A stretch of DNA of 64,000 bases, from positions 992,001-1,056,000 of the forward strand of contig JAPFFF010000034.1 of assembly GCA_039105265.1 (NCBI GenBank), given 5' to 3'. Under the pieces are notes generated by a model, which did no database searches, was not told the DNA's origin, and was given only the letters and a program-made list of their open reading frames with translations. Positions 17,661 to 29,326 of the stretch are shown here, one piece after another. The stretch is from Tritrichomonas musculus. Taxonomy: Eukaryota; Parabasalia; Tritrichomonadida; Tritrichomonadidae. Positions within the stretch are counted from its first letter, which is position 1, and every line of letters begins with the position of its first letter. Position numbers and translations under genes: made by a program.

Positions 17661-20600
17661 ATGTATTTTCTCTTTATTGCGATTCTTTTCTATCTAGGAA
17701 ATACAGCCGAATGTCCTGAAAAACCAGACGATTATCTTGATCTCCCTTCAAAACCAGAATCAGGGAATAAATATTATTCATGTCATAAAGAATTTGGATA
17801 TGATATGCAATTCGGATTGACAAACAGCATTTTAAGCATTTATTACTGTACTTTTAAAAATATTGTAGCTGTTTACAACAAAGAAAGCTTAGGTATTATT
17901 AAAATTAAAATAGATGATAGTATGTCAGGCACAATAAATGGAAATATAAACATTGAATATTGTTCATTTGAATCATGTTATGGTGCGATACTTATTGACT
18001 CTACAGATTCATCTAGAAAATTTTATATATATAATTGCACGTTTACTAGATGCCAAACAATGAAAGGAGCTGCGATGATAGATTTCAAATCAGTTAATGG
18101 AGACATAGAAAAATGTCATTTTCGTGACTGTCTAACCATTGATTCCTCCAGTGGATACATTAGTTTTAATCCTCCCAAAATTGAGAACAACGATAAAACT
18201 TTTTCAATAGTAAATACAGTTTTTGAGCATTCAATACAAAACAGTTATGCCTTTTTATTAATTGCCAATGATAATGGCAAATTGAATTTTAGTAATAATA
18301 AAGCAGTCATTCCTGAATTGACCAATGAAATGTTCGTTATTAGTTATTCAAACAATGCAAACATTGCTGACTGGAGCTTCAGTGACAATTGCATCTATCC
18401 ATTCAGACCAGGTGCAATTACAAGCACAAATAGTCAGAAAATCGTTGATTCTTTCTCACAATGCAAATCTGACCAGCTAGAATGTCCCCCATTTCCGATG
18501 CCCGATTCGAAGAAGTACTCGAATCATTGCTATGAAGAACAAAAGGACAACGAAACTGACATTGTTGTCAAGAACATTTTCAGGCAGTTCTTCTTCAATT
18601 CCGCTCCATTCACTCTCTTCAGCTCTGTTTTCAGAAAACTCACAATTAGTGACTTCGATTGAATAATATGGCTTCTTGTCTTTGATCATCACACAAACAG
18701 CAGCACCTTTTCCATAAGCTTTATTCTTCTTAAAAGTGCAATCACTCACACTCAAAGCATAATCATCTTCCAGAAGAACTCTAGAAGAATAAGAATTCGA
18801 ATGAAAGGTTCCAAAATAAATCGCGCCTCCTTCACCTGCTTCATTTGATTCAAATTCACATCCAGAAATCTCAAATGTGTTTTCAATTGTAACTATGCAA
18901 ATGGCGCCTCCAAAGACGTCATCTTTTAGATCTCTGAAGCACTTATTCGAAGTGAACTTACAATCTTTTATTTCAAAAGTACGAGAAACATACGAATCAA
19001 TATTCTCAATGTAAATCGCACCGCCTTCATAAGCAGTGCATTTATCAAACGAACAATTATAAATAAAGAAAGGCAAATAAATATCATCGAACTTATAATT
19101 AATCAGAATATAAACAGCTCCTCCTTTTTTGCACATTTAAACAGAACCTAGCAAGCACAAACACAATCACTGAAATTAAATGCTTCGGATCTGATATTTG
19201 TTACACGCACGATTCTTTATCATCACAATCAGAAAGATCTTCAAATGTCCTTTTGGAAACGAGTCCAGCCTTTCAAGTTAGTGACTGCACTTTTTCTGAC
19301 AGCCTTTCTAAAGATCGAGGCGGATCAATCTATCTTTCAGCCTCAATTGAGCAAGCTGCACAATCAATTGAATTCATAAAATGCACATTTAAAGATATAA
19401 CACAATCTGCTGGCGGTGCTTTTGATATTCAGTCCAACAATCCATCTGTTCGCTTTCACTTGTTTGATTGTGATTTTCAAGGTGAATCCTCACTTTTCTT
19501 TAATGGAATTACAGGCCATGTTGAAAAGTGCAGATTTACTGATATAAAAAAAGCCATTCCTATTCATTATGAGTGCAGCTTATCTGAAGAGACGACTGAA
19601 GATCAGTCTTTCACAGTTGAAGGATGCACTTTCTATCAAAACAATGAAATTGATTCTTTAATCTTCTTTGTTCCGAAAGCTTCATCTCGCTTTATCTTCA
19701 CTCATAATAAGATCAGCATTCCGAACAACAAGACATTTGTCTTCAATTGTGATGGAGAAGCAAAGCTCGATGGACTTTGGCGATTCATTGGCAATTCAAT
19801 TACACCTGACAATGAAAACCTCATCAATTCAGAGAATGCTGCCAAGATTCACTTTAGAGCTTCTTGTCTCATTGGATTCAAGTGCACGAGCCATCAACTA
19901 CCTGGTTTTGAATGCGAAAAAAACAAGCATTGTTTTGTTAATGGAGATGAACAATCAAGTTTGTCATTCATTGATGTTTCTAATTCAAATTTCAACGGAC
20001 TGAAAGACGAAGAAAGCAAAGGTGGTGGAGCCATTCATTTGATCAATTATGGAATTGTTTGTAATAATGCTGAATTCAAAGAATGTAGTTCTGAAAAAGA
20101 AGGAGGTGGAGCTATTTATATTCACATTAACAAGATTCTTTAATCTTCGGTTTCAATCTTTCAAAGCACATTCACAAAGTGCACTGCTGTTTATGGAGGC
20201 GCAATTTACATTTATTCAGATAAAGAAGACAATCAAGTTGAAGTAAACAACTGCAATTTCATTCAAAATAAAGCTAAAAAGAAAGGTGAAGTTGAAAGTG
20301 ACTCTCTTCATGGTGGAGCTGCAATTTACGTAACTGTAAAAAGTGGTGAAATTAACAATTGCATCTTTCAGAAAAATTCTGGAAATTTAATCAAAGTGAG
20401 TGACAACTTTGCTAACTCAAGAAGATCAATAAAAGAAATGAGATCTATGATTTCTATTGATAAATGTTCGTTTGATTCTAAGCCTAATTCAAAATTGTTC
20501 ATTGATTACGATGGTTCTAATGGAGACAGTGTTTTGGTCGATGTAAAAAATTGCTTTTTCAAAGGAAAACTTTTGAGTGATGAATATCAAATTAGCAGAA

Positions 20601-20785
20601 GCAATATTAAATCATTAAAAGATCCTTCATTTAAATCAAGCTTTCAAAAAGCCAATTATAAGGCAATCATGGGAATTCATTTGATATCAATTTTGATTAT
20701 GATTATTATTTGTATTGGAATCATTTCATTACTCGTGATTAAAATTAGAGTGGAAAATGAAGAAACTAATAGTAATGGAATCTAA
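17661..20785 (+). pseudogene. Pmp-like parallel beta-helix surface protein, with internal inversion and one stop
   Basis: The ATG at 17661 follows a TCATTT Inr and opens a signal peptide (MYFLFIAILFYLGNTAEC). The ectodomain has many GGAI-Y and C-x-F-x-x-N repeats, the signature of the polymorphic-outer-membrane-protein type beta-helix family that is expanded in trichomonads. Near the C-terminus is a membrane segment (LISILIMIIICIGIISLLVI, about 20680-20740) and a short polar tail, so this is a type I membrane protein. The rightward frame carries these repeats to about 18560 and again from about 19130, but between them the repeats are on the minus strand: a block of about 570 bp is inverted. 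A single in-frame TAA at 20141-20143 interrupts the otherwise continuous last part. As it stands it cannot make the full protein. Confidence 0.85.
18560..19136 (-). other. Inverted block within the Pmp-like gene
   Basis: On the minus strand this block encodes about 190 residues with five repeats of the same family (GGAVYILINYKFDD, YNCSFDKCTAYEGGAIYIEN, CKFTSNKC, GGAICIV, CEFESNEAGEGGAIYFG, CTFKKNKAYGKGAAV, NCEFSENRAEE). Flanking rightward sequence on both sides belongs to the same protein. I place the breakpoints near 18545-18600 and 19125-19145. I saw no inverted repeats at the breakpoints of the kind a site-specific invertase would need. Confidence 0.8.
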
Positions 20786-21534
20786 ATTTAATTTAAGTTT
20801 GTCACTTTATAAAATTATATACTTAATAATTTTTTTTTTGGAAAATAATAAAAATTTTGAATAATAATTCGATACATCAAGCATTAAAAATAGAAAGAGG
20901 CATTAAAAAAGTGGTGTTTTTGATTATGGAATATCAGATTTTTCATTGAATAAATAATCAAAGGTAGTTAAAAAAAAATCTGTCCTGATTTTTTGACCCA
21001 AAATCATATATATGATTAAATACACATTAAATATTAAAAATATGTTATTTATTGTCAAATTCATCTTTTAATGCCCGAAGAAAAAGCGATGTTTTATCCC
21101 TCAGAAAAAGTGAAAAATTGAAGATTTGCTTAGTTTTAAAGCATTAATCTTATTTAATGCCAGATTATAAATATAATTTGATTTTATTGATTATGAAAAA
21201 AATTTGAATATATTAAGATAATTATGTTTTAAAATTTTAATTTTAATTTGGCAGTTTTATACCTCACCTCTACCTATATAATATATATTTTATTATTTTA
21301 TACTAATTATAGTAATTATATACATGCTTTATTTCATCAGTTAATAGTAAATTAATTAAGATAAAAATAAATTACAAGATTTTCAATAATTATTATTAAC
21401 TTTTTAAAAACTTATTTGTTTTTAAGGTTCACAATTTTTTTATTCAAAAAAATTTATTTTCTTTTGAAAAATTAAAATTATATAATAATTTGTATATTAT
21501 ATTGTAATTTATATTTTTTATTTTATTTATATGT
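20786..21534. other. AT-rich intergenic DNA
   Basis: No gene, RNA or bounded repeat identified. It ends in the target-site copy ATTTATATGT (21525-21534) of the next element. Confidence 0.45.
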
Positions 21535-22734
21535 AAAGATCTCTTCCCGAAAAAAAAAAGGTATCCTTGGGTGGGAATTTCTAAAAAATTTGGGAAATGA
21601 ACTTTTTGAAAAGAAAAAAAATTGAAAGGTAATTTCTTAAAATATACCTGAGAAAGGCAATCGCAAAGGAAAAAAAATTAATTTTTTTGAAAATTTTTAT
21701 AAAGGAATACTTTTCTATTAATATACCTGAGAAATACGTAATTTTTTCATGAATGAAAAAATTAAAAAAAAAAAAAATAATTATAGTGAATCGAACTGTA
21801 GCTTTTATTTTTTAATATGACAAAGAATGAACAATTAAGCTATCAAAAATTGAATTATAGAAAAAAATAGTTATATAAAAAGTTAAAGTTCTAAATTGTT
21901 CATTTTAAAATACAACTCAAAAACATTACTTTATTAGTAACAAAGTGCTTTTTAATGAAATATTGTATTATACAAGTTATTTTACGAAATTATAAAAAAT
22001 AGAGGGAAAAGAAAATGCAAAAATATAAAAGGTTTTATATATAATATTTTTTTTACTTCTATAAAAGCTTATTTCGTTAATAGAATAAATATTTATTTCA
22101 GAATGAGCAAAATATAATAAATAATTCAGATCAATTCTTGACGTTGCTTTGAGTATGGTGAATACTCTTGATTGTAAAAGTAATAAAGAAGGATTTTTTA
22201 TAACTAAAATAATTTTAGTGTTGATTTAGCAGAAAAATTATTAAGTCTTGCTTTAGTTACTTGAATTTTCCTTTTTTTTGTTTAAAACCTGGATTTCTAG
22301 GACAATTTTATAAATCAAAAAGTTTAACTTTTTCTAAACTTCCCAATTTCCCCATTTCCCCATTCCAGGGAATGGGGAAGTATTGAAATTTGTATGAAAA
22401 AGTTAAACTTTTTGACGTGGGAAATATTTGGGGAAATGGGGAAGTTATGAAAAAGTTTATTTTTTTGTATTATAAAATGGTTTGAGAAAATGGGAATTTA
22501 AGAAAAAGTTGTGGTTTAATATGAAAAAATTAAATAAAAACAAAAAAAATGCATTGAATATTTTCAATTATTTTTTAAAAAAAAGGAATAAATTTCAAAG
22601 ATTAATTGGTCAAATATTTTTTTTTATTTATTTCCTATTTTTTATAATTCCATTCAATTTGATCTCTTCCCGGGAATATTTTTTGGAGTTTAGGACGGGA
22701 ATTTCCCCTCTCAATTTTTCGGGAAGAGATCTTT
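21535..22734. mobile_element. 1200-bp non-autonomous DNA transposon, 10-bp target duplication
   Basis: Both ends read AAAGATCTCTTCCCGAAAAA inward, a perfect 20-bp inverted repeat. The flanks are a perfect 10-bp direct repeat ATTTATATGT at 21525-21534 and 22735-22744. No transposase frame is present. Inside, near 22355-22375, is a tight palindrome CCCCATTCCAGGGAATGGGG, with further AAATGGGGAAG blocks to about 22445. The duplication length fits Mutator-like elements, but the ends differ from those of the 150-bp and 97-bp MITEs, so this is a separate family. Confidence 0.85.
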
Positions 22735-22744
22735 ATTTATATGT

Positions 22745-24768
22745 TATAAACATATTATAATTATTTATACATATTTAAATCGTAAATATATATTGTTATT
22801 TACTTTATTTAAAAATATATTGGCACATCTATAAGGAAGGAAAATATATATCAAAAAGTTTAAATTTGAAAACCTTAACAAAACATTTGACAACTTTTCA
22901 TGATATATTTTTAATATCTAAAAATTTAAAAGATGAATTGCAATAATAACAATAAATAAATATATATATATATATGTTAAAGAATAATAATTACTAAAAA
23001 GTTAAAATTCAGGACAAAAAAAAAGATAATAATCGAAATTATAAGTGATATCAAAAAAAATGTTTAAAATATATATATATCATAAGATTAAAAATAAAAA
23101 GAAAAACATATAACATGTATAAAATAATTAATTATTCTAAAAACGTATAATTAAAAAAATTTAGATATTTTTTTAGCTCAGCATATTAAATAGACATTTG
23201 ATACATCATTTGAATACATTTTTTCATATATGTTATTTAAGCATGCTATTTTTATTATATAAGTAGTATTATTCATTCTGTTTCTAAGTGCTGAATAGCA
23301 ATAAAAATCAATGACTTTAAATTGATAAAATAAACAATTTTCGAAAAGGGGTCGACTCTCTCAATTTTTTTTTGATTGAAAAATAATTATATCTTAAAAA
23401 TTAGATATTCTTTTTAATTAATAAATTTTTAAATCAATTTTAAATAGAATTCGGATTCATTTATTATATCTTAAAAATTAAAAGATTCATTATTTATTCC
23501 AAAAATCATTAAAAATAGTGTTTTTATTATGCTACTTGAGGTATTTTCTTAAATGATTTACTATTTACATTATTTATATGTAGCTTTGAAATATAAAAAT
23601 AATTTTTAATAAATTATATTATTGATATTCAAGAAATTATTATTTTTTTCTAAATAAAAATTTTGAATTTAAAATTGAATTAAATGTTAGTTTTTGAAAA
23701 AAATTATTTTGATAATATCAGAATTTTGAAAATTTATTAATTTTATTAACAAATACTTATTTTTTTGATAATATATTAGTAATATCCTCATATTAATGAT
23801 TATATATTTACTATATATATTATAAATCACATTTATATTATTAAAAAATATATTTTTACATTTTATCTCAGTTTATTTGTATATCACAATTGAGAATTAA
23901 TTATAATAACGTATTAATTCAATTTTATTTTTCATAAATAATATTATCTTAAATGATATTCAATTAATTACTTTTTAATTAATTTAAAATATGTAAATAA
24001 AATGGTGAAAAATGAATATATGATATGAAGGTTATAAAATATTTATATATTTGGATATTTACAAATTCCCAAAATCCCTTTCAATAGTGGAAATTAGATA
24101 AGAACTCAAAAATATTTTCCCCTTTCAAAAGTTAAACTTTTTCTGTTTTTATTTTTTTTAGTGAATTATCTCTATTTTGGCTAATAGAATCGGCTTCATA
24201 TTTAAAATTGCATCATGTTATTGATAATGCTAATATTATTTATTATTAATTTTTTAAAATTTTAGAATATGATAACCGCCAAACGTCGAACCCTTTTAAT
24301 TTTCGCTTCATTTTTTCATTCAAAAAAGCTGCTTAATTTGAATTTTTTTTATTCAATAGATTGATTGAAGAAATAAAAATATTATAATTTGATTGTATGC
24401 CATATCAAAAATATCATATATCAAAATAAGAGGTAGAGGTGAATATTCATTATTATTTCTAATCAAATTTGGAAGGCAAAAAATAAAAATTTGTATTTTT
24501 TGAAATCCTAAATGCTTTTTATGTTTAAATAAATGTTATTTTTTATGATTTGCAATATGATAAAGTTATATATTAAGACAATATTCATTGATTTCTTATT
24601 TGTGCAAAATTATCGAAATATTATTATTTCAAAAAAGTTCATCAGATCGGGACATATAAAAGATATTTTACTTTTTTAAAAGTATTAATAGCATATTCAC
24701 AAGCATATGTTTTATATTATTTCATTTATTCTTTAAAAACTTTCTTTTTTAAAAATTTTATGACCTTT
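22745..24768. other. Extremely AT-rich gene desert
   Basis: About 2 kb without a credible frame. Simple features only: an AT dinucleotide run near 22960-22980 and many A or T homopolymers. I saw no paired ends with target duplications. Confidence 0.45.
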
Positions 24769-24776
24769 AAATAATC

Positions 24777-25718
24777 AGAAGTGCGGGAACTATAAAAAGT
24801 CTCCAATATCTTTTATTTTTTAATATTATATTATTTGCTCTATATAGAATATAAAAAACATAAAATTAAAATTATTTATTCGACAGGTGTAGTTTTATAA
24901 ACATTGTAGTTTTTAATTGTAAACTATTGAATATGGAAATAATAAGGACAATATATTTGGATCAAATAGATAACTGAAACTGACTTTTTAACATAAATAC
25001 AAGTTATTTTAAATCTAATATCAGTGTATTAAATGTTCTTTATATTATTTTACATTAATTAAGATATAATTATTATCTCGTTGATCAAATAGGAATAAGA
25101 AAAAAGAATGAAAATGATTATAAATACAGATTATTTTATGTAAATATAAAGTTTATTTGGGTAATATATCAAAATAATCAAAAAAAATCTTCAATTAATA
25201 TTGAGAAATATACTTTCTTTTAGATAAAAAAGTGATTAACTTATGGTAAATACTTTACTTAAGTAGATTATAATTTTTTTCAATAAATTTTGATGAAAAC
25301 TTCTTTAATGGAAAAATCATATTAAATTTTCTCTTCATATTTATAGAATATACTTGAATAAGTATTTAGGAAGTGTTATATGTCTTTTGTTTCTTGAAAT
25401 TTCGCATAAATTACTTTAAAATAAATAAAATAAAGAAACAAAACATAAAAAAAATTGAATTACCTAAAAAGTTGATACTTCTTAAAAAGTCAAACAAAAA
25501 GTGAACCGAAAATAAGGTAACACAACATATTTCAGTTTTTTTAAATGATCAGTATTTTGATGAATAATTAATCTATTTCATTTTATACCAATAAATGGAA
25601 TACTAAGAAGTTTATTAATATTAAAATGAAAATAATATTAAAGTATTCTTGATAAGATACAAAGATAATGAACATACTAAATTATACAAAAATACGTTAT
25701 TTAGGTTCTCGCACTTCT
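24777..25718. mobile_element. 942-bp non-autonomous DNA transposon, 8-bp target duplication
   Basis: The left end reads AGAAGTGCGGGAAC and the complement of the right end AGAAGTGCGAGAAC, a 14-bp inverted repeat with one mismatch. A perfect 8-bp direct repeat AAATAATC flanks it at 24769-24776 and 25719-25726. No coding frame inside. The 8-bp duplication points to hAT- or P-type mobilisation; the ends differ from those of the 859-bp and 450-bp elements. Confidence 0.82.
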
Positions 25719-25726
25719 AAATAATC

Positions 25727-26517
25727 CATAATCATTTTTGGTCGCTGCTATTTATAAAAAGATAACTAAAAAACATGATGAAAGACACTAAAGATGGCCA
25801 AAATTGCAATGAATTAAGAAAAAATAAGAATCACATGCTTAATACATAATTTTGGATAAACTAACAGAAAAAATCAAAGTTTATGAAAATTTTATGCAAT
25901 ATATCAGATAAAAATATGATATTATCCATAAACTTGCATATTATGAAGGATATTAATAATAAGCATAAATAACATATACGATTTGAATTTCAAAAAGAAA
26001 ATTATGAATTATGATATAATGAATAGGTCATAAAAGAAACCAAAATGGAAAAATTTAACATATTTTTTCCAAATTTTCCCAAATATGCTGATAATAAGTA
26101 AAAAATTATCGGCCAAATATTCAATTGAAACTTTCAAATAATACATTCAAATTTAAATTTTGAATTAAAGTTTACATTCCTTACATTCCTTCAATATTTT
26201 GACTTATTTTTATATTTATATTATTTAAATAAATTTATATAATTCATATTTGCGCTTTAATAAATAAATTGATCGTAAAATTTTAAGATATTTATATTTT
26301 TTGTAAAACGGTTTATTTGAATTGATAATATTATTTTAAAATCTATGTCTCTATAAAGTGCTCCCAGAATTATGGTTTTTAGGTAAATTATAGTTAGAGA
26401 GAATTTGAAAGTTGTTTATAACCAAATTTTATAATTGAGTAAAAAAAAAAAAACGATCCACTTTTTGAATTTGTTATTAATTCCTCAGTATCGTCAGACT
26501 ATAAAATAATTATAAAT
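25727..26517. other. AT-rich intergenic DNA
   Basis: No gene or bounded repeat identified up to the small gene at 26518. I could not find a clear Inr directly before that gene. Confidence 0.4.
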
Positions 26518-26793
26518 ATGTCTTCATTTAGTCTAGGAGATGGAAATTCCAATATGGGAAGACCTGATTTTAGAACAGATCCAAACCTTTCTATGGAACA
26601 GAAAAGAGAGATAGCTGGAGACAACTACCTGGAGGCGGCATATGAAATGGAAAAAGACTTAGAAAGAATTAGAGCATCAGAAAAAAAGGCGGAAATTGAA
26701 AGGGAAATGAGTAAAAATAAGTCCGATTCAGATATTAAGGAAATGGTCAGAATATTGAAGGAATGGAGATCCCAAAAAAGTGACAAAGAGTAA
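26518..26793 (+). CDS. Small charged coiled-coil protein, unknown
   Basis: A 91-aa frame beginning MSSFSLGDGNSNMGRPDFRT. Residues about 25-88 are strongly charged and heptad-like (LEAAYEMEKDLERIRASEKK, then DIKEMVRILKEWRSQKS), suggesting one long helix. There is no signal peptide, membrane segment or known motif. Its base composition is clearly more GC-rich than the surrounding desert and the stop reads TAAAA, fitting the parabasalid UAAA polyadenylation context; both argue that it is real although isolated. No convincing Inr was seen. Function unknown. Confidence 0.6.
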   Translation: MSSFSLGDGNSNMGRPDFRTDPNLSMEQKREIAGDNYLEAAYEMEKDLERIRASEKKAEIEREMSKNKSDSDIKEMVRILKEWRSQKSDKE

Positions 26794-26907
26794 AATATGT
26801 TTTCATTGAAAGGAAACTTCAAGGTTGCGCGAACTAGTCATTAATTTGAATAAACTTTTTTAAAACAATATGTTTTTAGAAGATTTTTTTTTTTTTTTTT
26901 TTATTGT

Positions 26908-27362
26908 TAGGCTTGTTATTCTGATATCAATTATCAGGTTTGGCACTTTTTTTAACTCAGATAATCGATAATAAAATATTATCGATTGGAACTTTTAATT
27001 GATGAATTCGATTATCAAGTATGAAATGTGATAAAAAAAAATATGCTTTTGATATCGAATCTTGATTAATCGAAATTAATACCTGAAAAAACCATTAAAA
27101 ATAGTATTTTAATGGCATAAAATAAATATATTCTAACTTATTATGGAAAAGAATCAGATTTTATAAAATTTTATAACGGATATGTGAAGTAATCAGTTAA
27201 AAAAGTTTACAAAATTTTAATACGTTAAAAAATTTTCAATATTGATAATCGATCTTTTATTTTTATTTATTATTGATATCAGAGATAAAATTTTTGATTT
27301 GATATTGATATCAGAAAAATGAATCAATTATCGATATCGAAAATCGAGACTTAACAAGCCTA
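26908..27362. mobile_element. 455-bp MITE-like element, copy 1, 8-bp target duplication
   Basis: The ends read TAGGCTTGTTA and its complement TAACAAGCCTA. A perfect 8-bp direct repeat TTTATTGT flanks it (26900-26907 and 27363-27370). The interior is AT-rich, with many GATATCGAT-like and GATTATC words and no gene. A clearly related copy lies at 28883-29326. Copies differ at many sites, so this family is older than the 150-bp MITE. The 8-bp duplication suggests hAT- or P-type mobilisation. Confidence 0.85.
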
Positions 27363-27478
27363 TTTATTGTTTATTTTTTTAATGAAATTCAAAATCATAT
27401 CTTTTAATGAAATTAATATATATAATTATATAGGGTGTCATTGGTTTCTAGTTTATACTATTGTTCTTAATTTTAAGT

Positions 27479-27628
27479 ATCCCTTTCGGCCGTATGCCGT
27501 AATTGAAGATTTTTTTATGTAAAGTATTCAAAAAGTTGCACTTTTGCCGTGTGCCGTAGAAGTTTTGTATAATAAACTATTCAATGAACGACCAAATAGC
27601 CGTATTTTACAAAACCGCCGAAGGGCTA
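27479..27628. mobile_element. 150-bp MITE, copy 2, 10-bp target duplication
   Basis: Same 150-bp element as at 15340-15489, in the same orientation, about two differences. It has its own perfect 10-bp duplication AATTTTAAGT at 27469-27478 and 27629-27638. Two independent insertions with different target sequences fix the element's ends exactly. Confidence 0.9.
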
Positions 27629-27821
27629 AATTTTAAGTTTTTTAAGTTTTCTATTTATTTATCGACTTTATTTATGCTCATTTTAATGATGAAAAATGAA
27701 ATCATAATTTAATTGAAAATATAGATTTAGTTTAAGCATGTCATTTCGCAAATGACTTCGCAAATGAAAAATTATTTATTTTTGCAAATGAACTTTTTGA
27801 ATGGTATTGAAATTTCTTAAT

Positions 27822-28760
27822 TAAATGTCTAGTTTTTTATTATCATTTTTATAAAAATTTATATCAGACAGAATACTAGCATTCTCTTCTTTAGCATAAC
27901 GTGATTCATTTTGAAGTCTAATATTCTCATTTGTTAAATAACGATTTTCGATTACAAGTCTATCATTTTCGTATATTACTCGATTATTTTCTATTTTAAG
28001 TTTATTATTTTCATTTTTAACTCAATCATTTTCTGTTTTAAGTTTTGTATTTTCATTTTTAACTCGATCCACCCTTGTTTTAAGTTTTGCATTTTCACAT
28101 TCTAAATGATAATTTTCTATTTTAAGTTTTGTATTTTCATTTCTTAATTGTTTTTTTTTGGCTTTATGTGTATTAATTTCTTGTTTTAATCTATCATTTT
28201 CTGCTTTAAGTCCATTTTGTTTGATTGTAAATAGATCATCATTTTTTTTAAGTTTTTCATTGTCCAATTTAAAACCAAAATTTTCTGATTTATGTCTATC
28301 AATTTCTTTTCTTGCTTGATCATTTCGGGTTTTAAGTATATTATTCTCATTTCCCATCCAATTTAAATGAGATTTAAGTTTGCTATTTTTGCTTTCGAAA
28401 TCTAGACATTTAAATAATGTATCATTTTCCTCTTTATAGACTTGTTCCCTTTCAATAATAAGTTCTTGATTTTTTTTATTGAGTAATCCACATTTGCAAA
28501 TTTCTTTTTTGATACCATCATGAAGATTATTGTTTTCATCTTTTAATAATTTGATATATCTTAAATCACTGGAATGTATTGATAAAAAAATTGTGGATTT
28601 CTATTCATTTCTGCTATATTATATAACCTGTCATATTTTGAAATAATAAATATCTTTCTTTGATTGATGATGTTATAAAATCAAGTAAAAAATCATTTGA
28701 CTGTGTGTCTTTGTTGCTTTCTGAAATGACATGATAAATTGTGGGAATTGGTAATTTTCT
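27822..28760 (-). pseudogene. Decayed coiled-coil protein gene
   Basis: Leftward reading gives LPIPTIYHVISESNKD and SNDFLLDFITSSIKERYLLF at the 5' end, then in another frame YIKLLKDENNNLHDGIKKEI, then a long coiled coil of NEN-x-KLK units (ENDRLKQEINTHKAKKKQLR), ending NASILSDINFYKNDNKKLDI. The 5' part resembles the N-terminal domain of trichomonad ankyrin/coiled-coil proteins. The frame changes near 28560-28620 and a TGA lies near 28021; an open coiled-coil piece (28022-28357) survives between. No start codon in good context. Host gene relic; function unknown. Confidence 0.65.
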
Positions 28761-28882
28761 AAAAAAATTATTTTGAAGGCATTTGTTAACATTTTGGGAA
28801 TTGGTAACATTTGTTAAAATAAAAATAAAAAATATAATTATAAAAAGATTATAAAAGAATACATTTTTTGGATATCCTAAGC

Positions 28883-29326
28883 CAGCCTTGTTATTTTGAT
28901 AGGTTTGGCACTTTTTTAACTCAGATAATCGATAATAAAATGCTATCTATTGGGACTTTTATTTGATGAAATTGATTATTAAGTATGAAATGTGATACAA
29001 AAAAAAATATTCTTTTGATATCGAATCTTGATTAATCGAAATTAATACCTGCAAAAATCAATAAAAATAGTATTCTAATGGCATAAAATAAATATATTTT
29101 AACTTATTATGTAAATGAATCAACTTATATTAAATTTTATAAAGGATATTTTGCGTAATCAGTTAAAAGAGTTAAAAAATTTGATACGTTAAAAAATTTT
29201 CAATATTGATAATTAATCTTTTATTTTTATTCATTATTGATATCAGAGATAAAATTTTTGATTTGATATTGATATCAGAAAAATGGATCAATTATGGATA
29301 TCGAAAATCGAGACTTAGCAAGCCTA
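28883..29326. mobile_element. 444-bp MITE-like element, copy 2, inserted at a HECT gene end
   Basis: Related along its length to the element at 26908-27362. The ends are CAGCCTTGTTA and the complement TAGGCTTGCTA; flanks are TCCTAAGC (28875-28882) and TCCTAAAC (29327-29334), an 8-bp duplication with one change. The right end overlaps the last codon of the HECT gene: the TAG stop of that gene is the first three bases of this transposon end. Confidence 0.82.

Noticed and set aside
22482-22760. 92-residue rightward frame
   Set aside because: It runs across the right end of the 1200-bp transposon into flanking DNA and is low-complexity Lys/Phe/Asn.
21264-24441. Inverted CACCTCTACCT words at 21264 and 24431 as possible element ends
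   Set aside because: No target duplication flanks them, and the 1200-bp element with proven ends lies within; probably chance.
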